Shown here: piece by piece, positions 29,198 to 37,061 of the stretch
Layout: every line of letters begins with the position of its first letter
Numbering within the stretch: the first letter of the stretch is position 1
Position numbers and translations under genes: made by a program
Origin: an uncultured Bacteroidales bacterium
GTDB lineage: Bacteria > Bacteroidota > Bacteroidia > Bacteroidales > UBA932
DNA: 63,827 bases
Direction of reading: 5' to 3'
Assembly: GCA_944325765.1 (NCBI GenBank)
Contig: CALVBH010000017.1
Coordinates: forward strand, 1 to 63,827
The notes under the pieces: model-generated
The model's database searches: none
Told to the model about the DNA's origin: nothing
Seen by the model: only the letters and a program-made list of their open reading frames with translations

Positions 29198-29233
29198 CAG
29201 GATGACACTGGACAGAAAGACATTACACAAGAT

Positions 29234-29326
29234 AACTGCGGAAAGGAGACAGGAGGACAGCAGCGAGCACTGTTGATTTCCGTCAGGAAATTGTAGTCTG
29301 TGCGAGCGTTGTCCTCCCGTCTCCGA
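29234..29326. repeat. Structured extragenic repeat, copy B
   Basis: Same architecture as copy A. The outer stem is GGAGGACA/TGTCCTCC (29252-29259 with 29310-29317) extended, after one mismatch, by GGAGAC/GTCTCC (29245-29250 with 29319-29324). Inner stems and the GTCA loop are identical to copy A. Flanking bases differ from copy A but still pair. Both copies lie in the convergent gap between two terminators, the usual site of REP/BIME-like elements. Confidence 0.85.
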
Positions 29327-29348
29327 CGTACACAGCCATAAATGAAAA

Positions 29349-29382
29349 AGCGTCACAAACGGTTTTTCCCGTTTGTGACGCT
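29349..29382 (-). terminator. Terminator of the ompH operon
   Basis: AGCGTCACAAACGG (29349-29362) pairs perfectly with CCGTTTGTGACGCT (29369-29382). On the minus strand it is followed by TTTTCATTTATGG, 20 bases beyond the ompH stop. Confidence 0.88.
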
Positions 29383-29402
29383 ATGTTAAAAAAGAGGAAA
29401 GA

Positions 29403-29969
29403 CTACTGTTGCTGAGCCTGGGCTGCAGCCTGACGGGCCGCCATAACTGACTCGATGGTCTTGTCAGCCGGGATATTCAGAGCCGTGCGTGCTTCAGGAG
29501 TCAGATCGATGCTCTGTGCGGTATCGATATAAAGAAGCGACGAAGCATCGTAAACGTAAATGACGCCCTTCTCCTTGGCCAGATTCCTTACCACATCCTG
29601 AGCCTTCTGATAAATAGGAGCCATCAGGGTATTCTGGAGCTGGCTCATATCCTGCTGGATAGCCTGCTCGAACTCCTGTATCCTGTTCTGAATCTCACCC
29701 AGTTCTCTCTGTTTGCTTTCCCTCACGGCAGGAGTCCAGGATTCCTGCTTCTGGTTGAACTGATCGTATTTGGACTGGAACTCAGCCACCATACTCGAAT
29801 AAGTTTCCTGAGCCTCGGTATTGGCAGCTTCAAGCTGAACCATAGCCGAATCAGCCTCAGGCATCAACTGGACCAGTTCACTGAAATTCACATGTGCAAA
29901 CTTCGTCTGTGCCGTAGCAGCAAGACCGAACGAAAACAGAACTGCTGCGATCAAATAGATTCTTTTCAT
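29403..29969 (-). CDS. OmpH/Skp-family periplasmic chaperone
   Basis: A 188-residue product from the ATG at 29969 (MKRIYLIAAVLFSFGLAATAQ, signal peptide); the upstream in-frame Met is rejected. After a first beta strand (KFAHVNFSELVQLMPEADSA) comes a long charged helical hairpin and a closing domain (GVIYVYDASSLLYID), the Skp jellyfish plan. The C-terminus is rich in Q and A. Skp-like proteins hold outer-membrane proteins in the periplasm for BamA, whose gene is directly upstream. Last gene of the nadK-uppS-bamA-ompH operon. Confidence 0.93.
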   Translation of the reverse strand: MKRIYLIAAVLFSFGLAATAQTKFAHVNFSELVQLMPEADSAMVQLEAANTEAQETYSSMVAEFQSKYDQFNQKQESWTPAVRESKQRELGEIQNRIQEFEQAIQQDMSQLQNTLMAPIYQKAQDVVRNLAKEKGVIYVYDASSLLYIDTAQSIDLTPEARTALNIPADKTIESVMAARQAAAQAQQQ

Positions 29970-30001
29970 ATTTTCAATGTTTAAAATTAATTCCACCCGG
30001 C

Positions 30002-30025
30002 ATTTCCCGACAAAACCCGGGAAAT
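30002..30025. repeat. Inverted repeat between bamA and ompH
   Basis: ATTTCCCG and CGGGAAAT form a perfect 8-bp stem around an 8-base loop, 33 bases before the ompH start. There is no T run, so it may stabilise or attenuate the transcript rather than end it. Confidence 0.5.
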
Positions 30026-30080
30026 AATCTACTAATATAGCAATTTTTTACAAGAGGAATGCCACAAGCCCGCTTTTATA

Positions 30081-32669
30081 TCAGAACTGCTGTCCTATCA
30101 CGAAGTGGAACTGGCTTCCGCCGTTCACGGAGTCGTCGAATCCCCATCCCCAGTCTACACCGAGTAGACCTACCACAGGCAGGTAAACCCTGACACCGAC
30201 ACCGGCAGACCTCTTGATCTGGAACGGATTGAAATCCCTGATATCGGACCAGCAGTTACCTCCCTCCAGGAAGAGAAGGGCGAAAATCGTGGACTGCGGC
30301 TGCAATACTACAGGGTAACGGAGTTCCACGGTGAACTTGTCATAGACATTTCCCGAATAGGAATAACCCTGGGAACTGTATTGCGAGAGCGAATACGGGG
30401 TAAGCGAATAATTCTCATAACCCCTGAGGGCTATCACCTCCTGTCCGTAGGTATTGTAACCCGACATAATGTCACCGCCGACCAGGAAGCCCTCGAACGG
30501 AGAATAGCCCCAGTTCCTGTTATAATATCCCAAATAACCGAACTGTGCACGTGCCATCAGGACAAGATCTCCCACAAGCTTGGTATATACGGTTCCCTTG
30601 AAAGACCATTTGTGGTACTCTATCCACTTGTACCTGTCATCGGAAGACTGTCTGGAATAGTCGATATCCTTGTATGAAGAAACTTTAGTAGGATTGCCGT
30701 TCTCGTCGAGCACTCCCCTGTCCTTCCTCCTGAGCAAAGAATAAGGAGGAGTCAACTGGAGAGAGAGGCTGAATTCGGAACCCTGACGCGGATAAATTAT
30801 CTGGTCCGTGGAATTTCTCGAAAGACTGATGGTATAGCTCAGGTTGTGCGATATGCCGGTATCGAAAATGAAACTGCCCGGCCACTGCTGCAGACGGTAA
30901 GTCTGCCAGCTGAGCTGGTTGTACAGCACGAAATAGTTGTCAGGCCATTTGAGACGGTTTCCTATACCTGCAGCCACACCGTATACTTCGAAGAACTCGT
31001 CGTTGTTGAACACGTCGAATATAGGATATGAGTTCGTCTGGCGTGAATAGTAGGCGGAAATGCTCAGTGAAGTAGGTTTCTTTCCGAAAAGCCAGGGCTC
31101 CATAAAGCTGGCCGACAGGCTCGTATAGTATGTTCCGTTAGTCTGGAACCTTATGGCCAGATTCTGGGCATCGCCAAGCGGTACCGGTCTCCACGCCGAC
31201 TTGTCGAAGAAGCGGCGGGTGGAGAAGTTGTTGAAGCTGACTCCGACAGTGGCGACGAAGGTATTGCCTCCCCAACCTCCGGAGAGTTCCAACTGGCTGG
31301 ACGGCTTCTCCGTGACATTGTACACGAGGTCGACTGTATTGTTCAACTGGTTCGGAATAATGGTGTAACCCTTTGCAGGGTCGGCGATGGCTTCCGCATC
31401 GAACTGCCCGAGAGAAGCGATTTCCCTTATGGAGCGCTCGAAGTCCGACTGGCTGAAAAGATAGCCGGGACGGGTAAATATCTGACGGCGCACTACCCTC
31501 TCGTTCGTCAGGTCGTTCCCGTTTATGACAATATTGTTCAGCGTGGCGGGCTTGCCTTCGGCGATTCGCATCTCCACATCCACAGAATCGCCCTCGATAT
31601 TCAGCTCGACAGGCTGGAGCTGGAAAAACAGGTAACCGTTGTCCCTGTACAGCTTGGAGACATCCATCTCGGTCTGCTTTCCGCCGCCGAACAGCCGGTG
31701 CTCCATAGTCACGACATCGTAGACATCGCCTTTGTTTATCATCAGGATGGAATTCAGGTCATCGGATGAATATACGGAATTACCGGTCCAGGTTATGTTC
31801 CTGAAATAATATTTCTTCCCTTCGTCTATCGTGAAATCTATCTGCAGTCTTCCCGGCTCGACATAATACATGGTATCCTTTACGATTCTGGCATCCCTGT
31901 ATCCGGCCTCGTTGAAGGCGCTTATAAGGTTTTTCTTGTCGTTGACGTATTCCTTTTCGTTGAATTTCTTCGAACTGAAGAAATTTATCAGCCTTCTGTC
32001 CTTGGTTTTCTTCATCGAGCGGACGAGCTTGCCTTCCTTCACGTTAAGGCTGTCGCCGAAAGTTATTTTCTGAATCTTCACTTTCTGCCCCCTGTTCACG
32101 CCGAAATTCACGTTGATGGCGCTCTTGATAAGGGAATCGCGCTTGGTCGTCACCTTGACGTCCGTCAGCAGAAAGCCTTTTTCCTTATAATACCGCTTGA
32201 TGATATCAGTGGAAGTCTTGGCTACGTAATCGGAAAATTCACCTCCGCGCTTCAGGTTCAGCCTTTCCTCCAGTTCTTTCCGTTCACCGGACTTGACGCC
32301 GGAAAATGTCCATCTGGACACTCTCGGACGCTCCACCACGCGGATTTTGAAAAAAGCGGTATCCTGCGACGGGGCTATGGAATCTATGACCATGGTCACG
32401 TCCTCGAAATATCTCTGAAGCCACAGGCGGGTGACTACGGCTGAAAATTCCTCTCCCGGGACACTGACCTCGAATCCGGGCTGGATTCCGGAGATTTTCA
32501 GTATCTGGTCCGAATTTATGTACTTGTTGCCCTCTACAGAAATCCCGCCTACGATATACTTTTTAGGGCTGTTGTAATCCACTGTAATTCCATTTCCGCT
32601 TTCCTGGGCACCCAGACTGAAGCATGCTGCCAGGAGCAGCAGAAACGGGAATAAACGGCCTGTTCTCAT
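30081..32669 (-). CDS. bamA: Outer-membrane protein assembly factor BamA (Omp85)
   Basis: An 862-residue product. Signal peptide MRTGRLFPFLLLLAACFSLGAQ, then five POTRA-like beta-alpha-alpha-beta-beta repeats (for example IVGGISVEGNKYINSDQIL, YYFRNITWTGNSVYSSDDL, TLNNIVINGNDLTNERVV), then a 16-strand barrel starting near SQLELSGGWGGNTF and ending QFHFVIGQQF with the terminal Phe. It is the essential insertase for outer-membrane barrels. A Cys in the leader (AACF) is probably within the signal peptide. It follows uppS by 51 bp and precedes ompH. Bacteroidota BamA usually lacks BamB/C partners; bamD is in this window at 40779. Confidence 0.96.
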   Translation of the reverse strand: MRTGRLFPFLLLLAACFSLGAQESGNGITVDYNSPKKYIVGGISVEGNKYINSDQILKISGIQPGFEVSVPGEEFSAVVTRLWLQRYFEDVTMVIDSIAPSQDTAFFKIRVVERPRVSRWTFSGVKSGERKELEERLNLKRGGEFSDYVAKTSTDIIKRYYKEKGFLLTDVKVTTKRDSLIKSAINVNFGVNRGQKVKIQKITFGDSLNVKEGKLVRSMKKTKDRRLINFFSSKKFNEKEYVNDKKNLISAFNEAGYRDARIVKDTMYYVEPGRLQIDFTIDEGKKYYFRNITWTGNSVYSSDDLNSILMINKGDVYDVVTMEHRLFGGGKQTEMDVSKLYRDNGYLFFQLQPVELNIEGDSVDVEMRIAEGKPATLNNIVINGNDLTNERVVRRQIFTRPGYLFSQSDFERSIREIASLGQFDAEAIADPAKGYTIIPNQLNNTVDLVYNVTEKPSSQLELSGGWGGNTFVATVGVSFNNFSTRRFFDKSAWRPVPLGDAQNLAIRFQTNGTYYTSLSASFMEPWLFGKKPTSLSISAYYSRQTNSYPIFDVFNNDEFFEVYGVAAGIGNRLKWPDNYFVLYNQLSWQTYRLQQWPGSFIFDTGISHNLSYTISLSRNSTDQIIYPRQGSEFSLSLQLTPPYSLLRRKDRGVLDENGNPTKVSSYKDIDYSRQSSDDRYKWIEYHKWSFKGTVYTKLVGDLVLMARAQFGYLGYYNRNWGYSPFEGFLVGGDIMSGYNTYGQEVIALRGYENYSLTPYSLSQYSSQGYSYSGNVYDKFTVELRYPVVLQPQSTIFALLFLEGGNCWSDIRDFNPFQIKRSAGVGVRVYLPVVGLLGVDWGWGFDDSVNGGSQFHFVIGQQF

Positions 32670-32706
32670 CTTCTATGATTAAGTGTCTATAAAAAATACA
32701 AACGTG

Positions 32707-32714
32707 CAAATATA
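32707..32714 (-). promoter_or_regulatory. Possible internal promoter of bamA
   Basis: On the minus strand TATATTTG fits TAnnTTTG, 37 bases before the bamA start, in the short uppS-bamA gap. No matching upstream element was found. Confidence 0.35.
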
Positions 32715-32720
32715 AGGCAA

Positions 32721-33455
32721 TTATTTAACTTTTCCATAACGCCTGTCCCTTTTCGAATAAGTCTCCAGCGCCGCAAAGAATTCTTTTTTTCTGAAATCGG
32801 GCCAGAGGACATCGGTAAAGAGCAGTTCGGAATACGCACCCTGCCAGAGGAGGTAGTTGCTCAGCCGCTGTTCCCCGGAAGTCCTGACAATCAAATCCGG
32901 ATCCGGAATTCCACCGGTCACGAGATATCTGGAAAATCCGTCGGCATCCATAGACAGGAGTTCGTCGGCGCGGTCCGGATGCGCAAGCACATCCCTGGCG
33001 AACCTGGAAGCCGCCTGGAGTATGTCCCATTTCCCGCTGTAACTCAGGAAAAGGATGAGTGTAAGGGCGGTGTTGCCGGAAGTCTTCTCCATACACGAAT
33101 CAATGGTCGCATTGAGCCCGTCCGACAGACGCTCCCTGTTTCCCAGGACCATAAAACGGATGCCGTTTTCCGAAAAATTCGGCATTTCCTCCATCATGGA
33201 CTTGAACATCAGCGACATAAGGGTATCGACTTCCTCCTGAGGCCGGTTCCAGTTCTCTTCCGAAAAAGCATAGAGGGAAAGATACTTCACCCCGGCTTCC
33301 ACTGCCGCCTCCGTACAGGCCCTTACGCTTTCCACGCCTTCGATATGCCCTGCAGTCCGCTCAAGGCCGCGTTCGCGGGCCCAGCGTCCGTTTCCGTCCA
33401 TTATTATGGAAACATGCGCAGGTATATTCACGAGTTTCTCCATATTATCTGCCAT
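32721..33455 (-). CDS. uppS: Isoprenyl (undecaprenyl) diphosphate synthase
   Basis: A 244-residue cis-prenyltransferase making the C55 lipid carrier for peptidoglycan and O-glycans. The signature IIMDGNGRWAR holds the catalytic Asp; SLYAFSEENWNRP and RTSGEQRLSNYLLWQ are also conserved. The ATG at 33455 overlaps the nadK stop by 11 bases. A second ATG at 33443 lies directly after that stop and is an equally good start. Tight coupling with nadK is clear either way. Confidence 0.96.
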   Translation of the reverse strand: MADNMEKLVNIPAHVSIIMDGNGRWARERGLERTAGHIEGVESVRACTEAAVEAGVKYLSLYAFSEENWNRPQEEVDTLMSLMFKSMMEEMPNFSENGIRFMVLGNRERLSDGLNATIDSCMEKTSGNTALTLILFLSYSGKWDILQAASRFARDVLAHPDRADELLSMDADGFSRYLVTGGIPDPDLIVRTSGEQRLSNYLLWQGAYSELLFTDVLWPDFRKKEFFAALETYSKRDRRYGKVK

Positions 33456-34269
33456 TTCTTATATCTTCTCCCCAGAACAGTTTGGTAGTGAGCGCCTTGA
33501 TGAAATTGGCCCCTGCCAGACGGATACGCCGCAGATGGAAAGGAGCGGCAGATATCTTCATTTCAAGGTCGGTGGACACTTCCAGACTTCTGTTGTCGAC
33601 CGTCAGGAAAACCTTCTCGTCGCGTGCCCTGAGAGAAAGCGAGATGACTGAAGTATCCGGCACCACAAGCGGTCTCACGTTCAGGTTATGCGGGGAAATC
33701 GGAGACACTATCAGTACCTTGGACTCCGGCATCACTATAGGTCCGCCCACACTCAGGGAATAAGCGGTGGAGCCGGAACTGGTAGCCACCAAAAGTCCGT
33801 CCGCCCAGTATGTCGGAAGCGGATTCCCGTCTATGGCCACATCTACTCCGAGCATTGCCGGACCGGCCCTGTGCACCGTGATTTCATTAAGGGCATAAGG
33901 ATATGCCGAACGTAGTTCTTCACTTCCCGTGCGGCCGAAGTCGGCTTTCAGCAATGTCCTCTCCTCTATCGAATATTTACCGGCCAGCACTTCGTCCACC
34001 ACGTCGTAGACCGTATTCTCGGAAAGGAAACCGAGACGGCCGAGATTCACTCCGAGGACAGGTATTTCCCTGTTCCCGACAATGACTGCGGATGACAGAA
34101 AGGTTCCGTCGCCTCCGACACTGACGAAAATGTCGGTATCATCCTCGACCGGTACGTCATCCCTTATTTCATAGACCCGGCAGCCGCCAGCGGTGAATTT
34201 TCCGATAAGGCCGAGATATCTGGCGTCATTTTCCAGACTCCGGTTCCTCAAATAAACTGCAATCTTCAT
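33445..34269 (-). CDS. nadK: NAD kinase
   Basis: A 274-residue kinase turning NAD into NADP with ATP. The glycine motif VSVGGDGTFLSSA, the following VNLGRLGFLS, and TSSGSTAYSLSVGGPI are all present. First gene of a four-gene minus operon with uppS, bamA and ompH. No TAnnTTTG box was found upstream; a hairpin at 34330-34354 lies in its leader or upstream region. Confidence 0.97.
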   Translation of the reverse strand: MKIAVYLRNRSLENDARYLGLIGKFTAGGCRVYEIRDDVPVEDDTDIFVSVGGDGTFLSSAVIVGNREIPVLGVNLGRLGFLSENTVYDVVDEVLAGKYSIEERTLLKADFGRTGSEELRSAYPYALNEITVHRAGPAMLGVDVAIDGNPLPTYWADGLLVATSSGSTAYSLSVGGPIVMPESKVLIVSPISPHNLNVRPLVVPDTSVISLSLRARDEKVFLTVDNRSLEVSTDLEMKISAAPFHLRRIRLAGANFIKALTTKLFWGEDIRNGR

Positions 34270-34329
34270 CTCAGTGCCGGAAACGAAATTCGTAATTCAT
34301 TCTATAACAGGTAATTTACCATAAAATAC

Positions 34330-34354
34330 CGGTATCGGACAATGTCCGGCACCG
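34330..34354. repeat. Inverted repeat in the nadK-pdxJ divergent gap
   Basis: CGGT-AT-CGGACA-A-TGTCCG-GC-ACCG is symmetric: 4-bp and 6-bp arms separated by a two-base mismatch. It lies 61 bases before nadK and 132 before the pdxJ -33 element. It may be an operator or a leader hairpin of nadK. The rest of the 246-bp gap shows only the pdxJ promoter. Confidence 0.45.
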
Positions 34355-34461
34355 AATTATTTTTCAAAAATACACTTATTTCTACGATAAATCCCAAGTT
34401 ATCGACAAATTTTTATCCCGCAACCCCGATATGCGACACCTGCAATACGGATAAAAGAATT

Positions 34462-34493
34462 TTTGAAAAAAATCAAAACAGTTTCTACATTTG
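34462..34493 (+). promoter_or_regulatory. Promoter of pdxJ
   Basis: TTTG (34462-34465), 20 bases, TACATTTG (34486-34493): a complete Bacteroidota promoter. Transcription should start about 16 bases before the pdxJ ATG, and this fixes the short start at 34516 rather than a far upstream ATG. Confidence 0.8.
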
Positions 34494-34515
34494 CCTCGAT
34501 TTTAATTTTACCGAT

Positions 34516-35235
34516 ATGACAAGACTCAGCGTCAACATAAACAAGATAGCCACTTTGAGAAATGCCAGAGGGGGCAATCTTCCGGATGTGGAAAAGGCTG
34601 CCGCCGACTGCGAGAGATTCGGGGCGGAAGGCATCACGGTACATCCGAGGCCGGACGAAAGGCACATAAGATATTCCGACGTAAGGCTGATAAAGCCGCT
34701 TCTAAAAACGGAATTCAACATAGAAGGGAATCCCATTCCTTCTTTCGTAAAACTGGTAGAGGAAGTGAAGCCGGCCCAGGTCACCCTCGTACCGGATGCC
34801 GAAGACGCCATCACGTCGAATGCCGGATGGGATACTCTGAAGAACCGGGGCTTTCTGACGGAAATGTGCGCGGAATTCAGAAAATACGGCATCAGGACAT
34901 CGATTTTCATCGACCCGAAACCCGAAATGGCCGAAGGAGCAGCCGCCTGCGGCTGCGACAGGGTCGAACTGTACACGGAAGCATACGCCCGGGGATATGC
35001 AGCCTGTCCGGAAAAAGCTGTCGGACCGTATCTCGAGACAGCCCGAACGGCACGCAGCTGCGGTCTGGGACTGAACGCCGGACACGATCTGAATCTGCAG
35101 AATCTCGAATATTTCATACGCACCATCCCTTGGACAGACGAAGTGTCCATCGGTCACTCCATCATCTGCGACGCCCTTTACATGGGTTTGGAACAAACTA
35201 TAAAGGCATACCTTTCAAAAGTTCGGATTTTCTGA
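34516..35235 (+). CDS. pdxJ: Pyridoxine 5'-phosphate synthase
   Basis: A 239-residue TIM-barrel enzyme condensing 3-amino-1-hydroxyacetone phosphate with deoxyxylulose 5-phosphate to make vitamin B6. It starts [20 protein letters not shown], has [12 protein letters not shown] and the closing [17 protein letters not shown] motif. The 58-residue upstream extension of the open frame overlaps the promoter and is rejected. Length is exactly that of the family. It is single, with its own promoter. Confidence 0.97.
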   Translation: MTRLSVNINKIATLRNARGGNLPDVEKAAADCERFGAEGITVHPRPDERHIRYSDVRLIKPLLKTEFNIEGNPIPSFVKLVEEVKPAQVTLVPDAEDAITSNAGWDTLKNRGFLTEMCAEFRKYGIRTSIFIDPKPEMAEGAAACGCDRVELYTEAYARGYAACPEKAVGPYLETARTARSCGLGLNAGHDLNLQNLEYFIRTIPWTDEVSIGHSIICDALYMGLEQTIKAYLSKVRIF

Positions 35236-35244
35236 TTATCTTTG
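35213..35244 (+). promoter_or_regulatory. Promoter of the membrane-anchored OmpH-like gene
   Basis: TTTC (35213-35216), 20 bases, TATCTTTG (35237-35244). It overlaps the end of pdxJ and lies 72 bases before the next start codon, so the following three genes can be expressed separately from pdxJ. Confidence 0.6.
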
Positions 35245-35315
35245 CATAATGCGGCTTGCCGGAACCGGCGCCGCAGCGGACAGTAAGAAACATTATTGAA
35301 ATAAAAATCTGTTAC

Positions 35316-35939
35316 ATGAAAAACGTACCACTTATTCTCAGCATCATCGCCGTTGCTGTAGCTCTCGCGGGAGGAGTCTATTCCATGACACTCGGGCCGA
35401 AAGCTGGAAAAGCCGTTTCCGAAAACGGGGCCGACTCCACAAATGTTACTCTCGCCACTTCCGGAATCGTCTATGTGGATCTGGACAGAATCGTGCAGGA
35501 ATATGATATGGCCAGCGATCTGGGTGCCGTAGTCGAAACCAAGGTAAAAAACATCCAGGACGAAGTCACCAGAAGAGGGAAAAATCTCGAAAACGAAGTC
35601 ATCGAGTTCCAGAACAAAATCAATAAAGGACTGATAACCAGATCCGTAGCAGAAATACAGAGTCAGGATCTCCAGAAAAAGGAAGCCGAATTCAACGAAT
35701 ACGCAAACCAGAAGAACAATGAGGTCATCGAGGAACAGACCGTGATGATGAATCAGATAGCCGATGCCATCAAGACATTCCTCGACAAATACAACCAGGA
35801 AAAGAAATACACCATGATCCTCACCAACCAGAGAGGCGTACCCGTAATCACCGCCGACCCGTCGCTCGACATTACGGATGATGTCATCGCCCGTCTCAAC
35901 GAGGAATACATCAAGGAAAAGAACAAAAACAACAAATAA
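35316..35939 (+). CDS. Membrane-anchored OmpH/Skp-like protein
   Basis: A 207-residue product from the ATG at 35316. The N-terminus (PLILSIIAVAVALAGGVYSMTLG) is a transmembrane helix without a clear cleavage site, so the chaperone-like part would stay tethered to the inner membrane. Then come IVYVDLDRIVQEYDMA and a long coiled coil (about 70-160) and YTMILTNQRGVPVITADPSLDIT, the OmpH plan. It is a paralogue in fold of the ompH at 29403 but differs in sequence and anchoring. It is followed with no gap by a TTG-started glycosyltransferase gene. Confidence 0.88.
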   Translation: MKNVPLILSIIAVAVALAGGVYSMTLGPKAGKAVSENGADSTNVTLATSGIVYVDLDRIVQEYDMASDLGAVVETKVKNIQDEVTRRGKNLENEVIEFQNKINKGLITRSVAEIQSQDLQKKEAEFNEYANQKNNEVIEEQTVMMNQIADAIKTFLDKYNQEKKYTMILTNQRGVPVITADPSLDITDDVIARLNEEYIKEKNKNNK

Positions 35940-37058
35940 TTGAGAATAGCCATACTATCCTGCTTTTATCCCTACAGGGGCGGAATCTCGCAATTCAATG
36001 CCTGCCTGTACAGGGAACTGGAAAAGGAACATACGGTAAAGGCCTTCAATTTCAGAAGACAGTATCCGGAATTTCTTTTTCCCGGCAGGACTCAGTATGT
36101 CACCGCTGACGACGAGGCCGACAGGATAGAAAGCGACAGGCTGCTCGACACTGCCAATCCGTTTTCGTATGCCGGCACTCTGAGTCAAATCCGCAAATGG
36201 AAGCCTGACCTGCTCATTATGCGGTACTGGATGTCGTGGTTCGCGCCCTCGCTTGGATGGATTGCCCGTCATCTGAAAAAAGACTGCAAGGTCATCTCCA
36301 TACTCGACAACGTCGTCCCTCACGAGCCGAGATTTTTCGACGCCCCCTTCACGAAGTATTTCCTGAAAGGCAGCGACGGATATGTGACCCTGTGCGATGC
36401 GGTGGCGGAAGATCTTCTCAGGCTGTGTCCGGATGCCAGGTACAAGGTAATCCCGCATCCTTTGTATTCGCATTTCGGAGAAAGGAAAGACCGGCGGGAC
36501 GCGGAAGACAGGCTCGGTCTGGAGCACGGGAAAAAGAATATCCTGTTCTTCGGGCTTATCCGCGACTACAAGGGACTTGACATCCTGATAGACGCTTTTT
36601 CGGGTCTGGATGACAGTTACAGACTGATCATAGCGGGCGAGCCGTACGGTTCCTTCGACAAATACGTGCCGCTGATCGAAAAGGCGGGCAGGGAACGCAT
36701 ACATACTTTTCTGCACTATATAAAGGATTCCGAAGTGGCCGACTACTTTTCCGCCGCCGACGTGGCAGTACTTCCCTACCGTTCCGCCACCCAGAGCGGC
36801 ATCAGTTCCGTATCATACCATTTCGAGGTTCCCATGATAGTCACGGATGTCGGCGGACTGAGGGAGACCATAGGAGACCGGGGCACCGGCATTGTGGCAT
36901 CGGAGATTTCCGCCGATGCCGTCAGAAGGGAAATTCTGGATTATTTCGGAAATCCCGGAATCAGGGAAAACTGTATCAGGAACATAAGGAAAACGAAAGA
37001 AGAACTCTCGTGGGCGAGGTTCTGTAACGGACTGATTGATTTCAGTAAAACTGTTTAG
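35940..37058 (+). CDS. Family 4 glycosyltransferase with TTG start
   Basis: A 372-residue GT-B fold enzyme. It begins MRIAILSCFYPYRGGISQFN with the glycine-rich N-terminal loop and has the nucleotide-sugar-binding half ILFFGLIRDYKGLDILIDAF and AVLPYRSATQSGISSVSYHFEVPMI. The only start consistent with the conserved N-terminus is TTG at 35940, the very next base after the preceding TAA, so translation is probably coupled. Acceptor and sugar are unknown; roles in envelope glycan synthesis are likely. Confidence 0.88.
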   Translation: MRIAILSCFYPYRGGISQFNACLYRELEKEHTVKAFNFRRQYPEFLFPGRTQYVTADDEADRIESDRLLDTANPFSYAGTLSQIRKWKPDLLIMRYWMSWFAPSLGWIARHLKKDCKVISILDNVVPHEPRFFDAPFTKYFLKGSDGYVTLCDAVAEDLLRLCPDARYKVIPHPLYSHFGERKDRRDAEDRLGLEHGKKNILFFGLIRDYKGLDILIDAFSGLDDSYRLIIAGEPYGSFDKYVPLIEKAGRERIHTFLHYIKDSEVADYFSAADVAVLPYRSATQSGISSVSYHFEVPMIVTDVGGLRETIGDRGTGIVASEISADAVRREILDYFGNPGIRENCIRNIRKTKEELSWARFCNGLIDFSKTV

Positions 37059-37061
37059 CTG

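Noticed and set aside
29110-29326. CRISPR array
   Set aside because: Only two units, far longer than CRISPR repeats, with a single spacer and no cas genes nearby.
28970-29356. Minus-strand 128-codon open frame across the two structured repeats
   Set aside because: The repeated peptide it encodes is only the repeat DNA read through. No start context or conserved protein feature supports it.
30002-30025. Terminator between bamA and ompH
   Set aside because: The stem is good but no T run follows on the minus strand, and ompH is expected to be co-transcribed with bamA.
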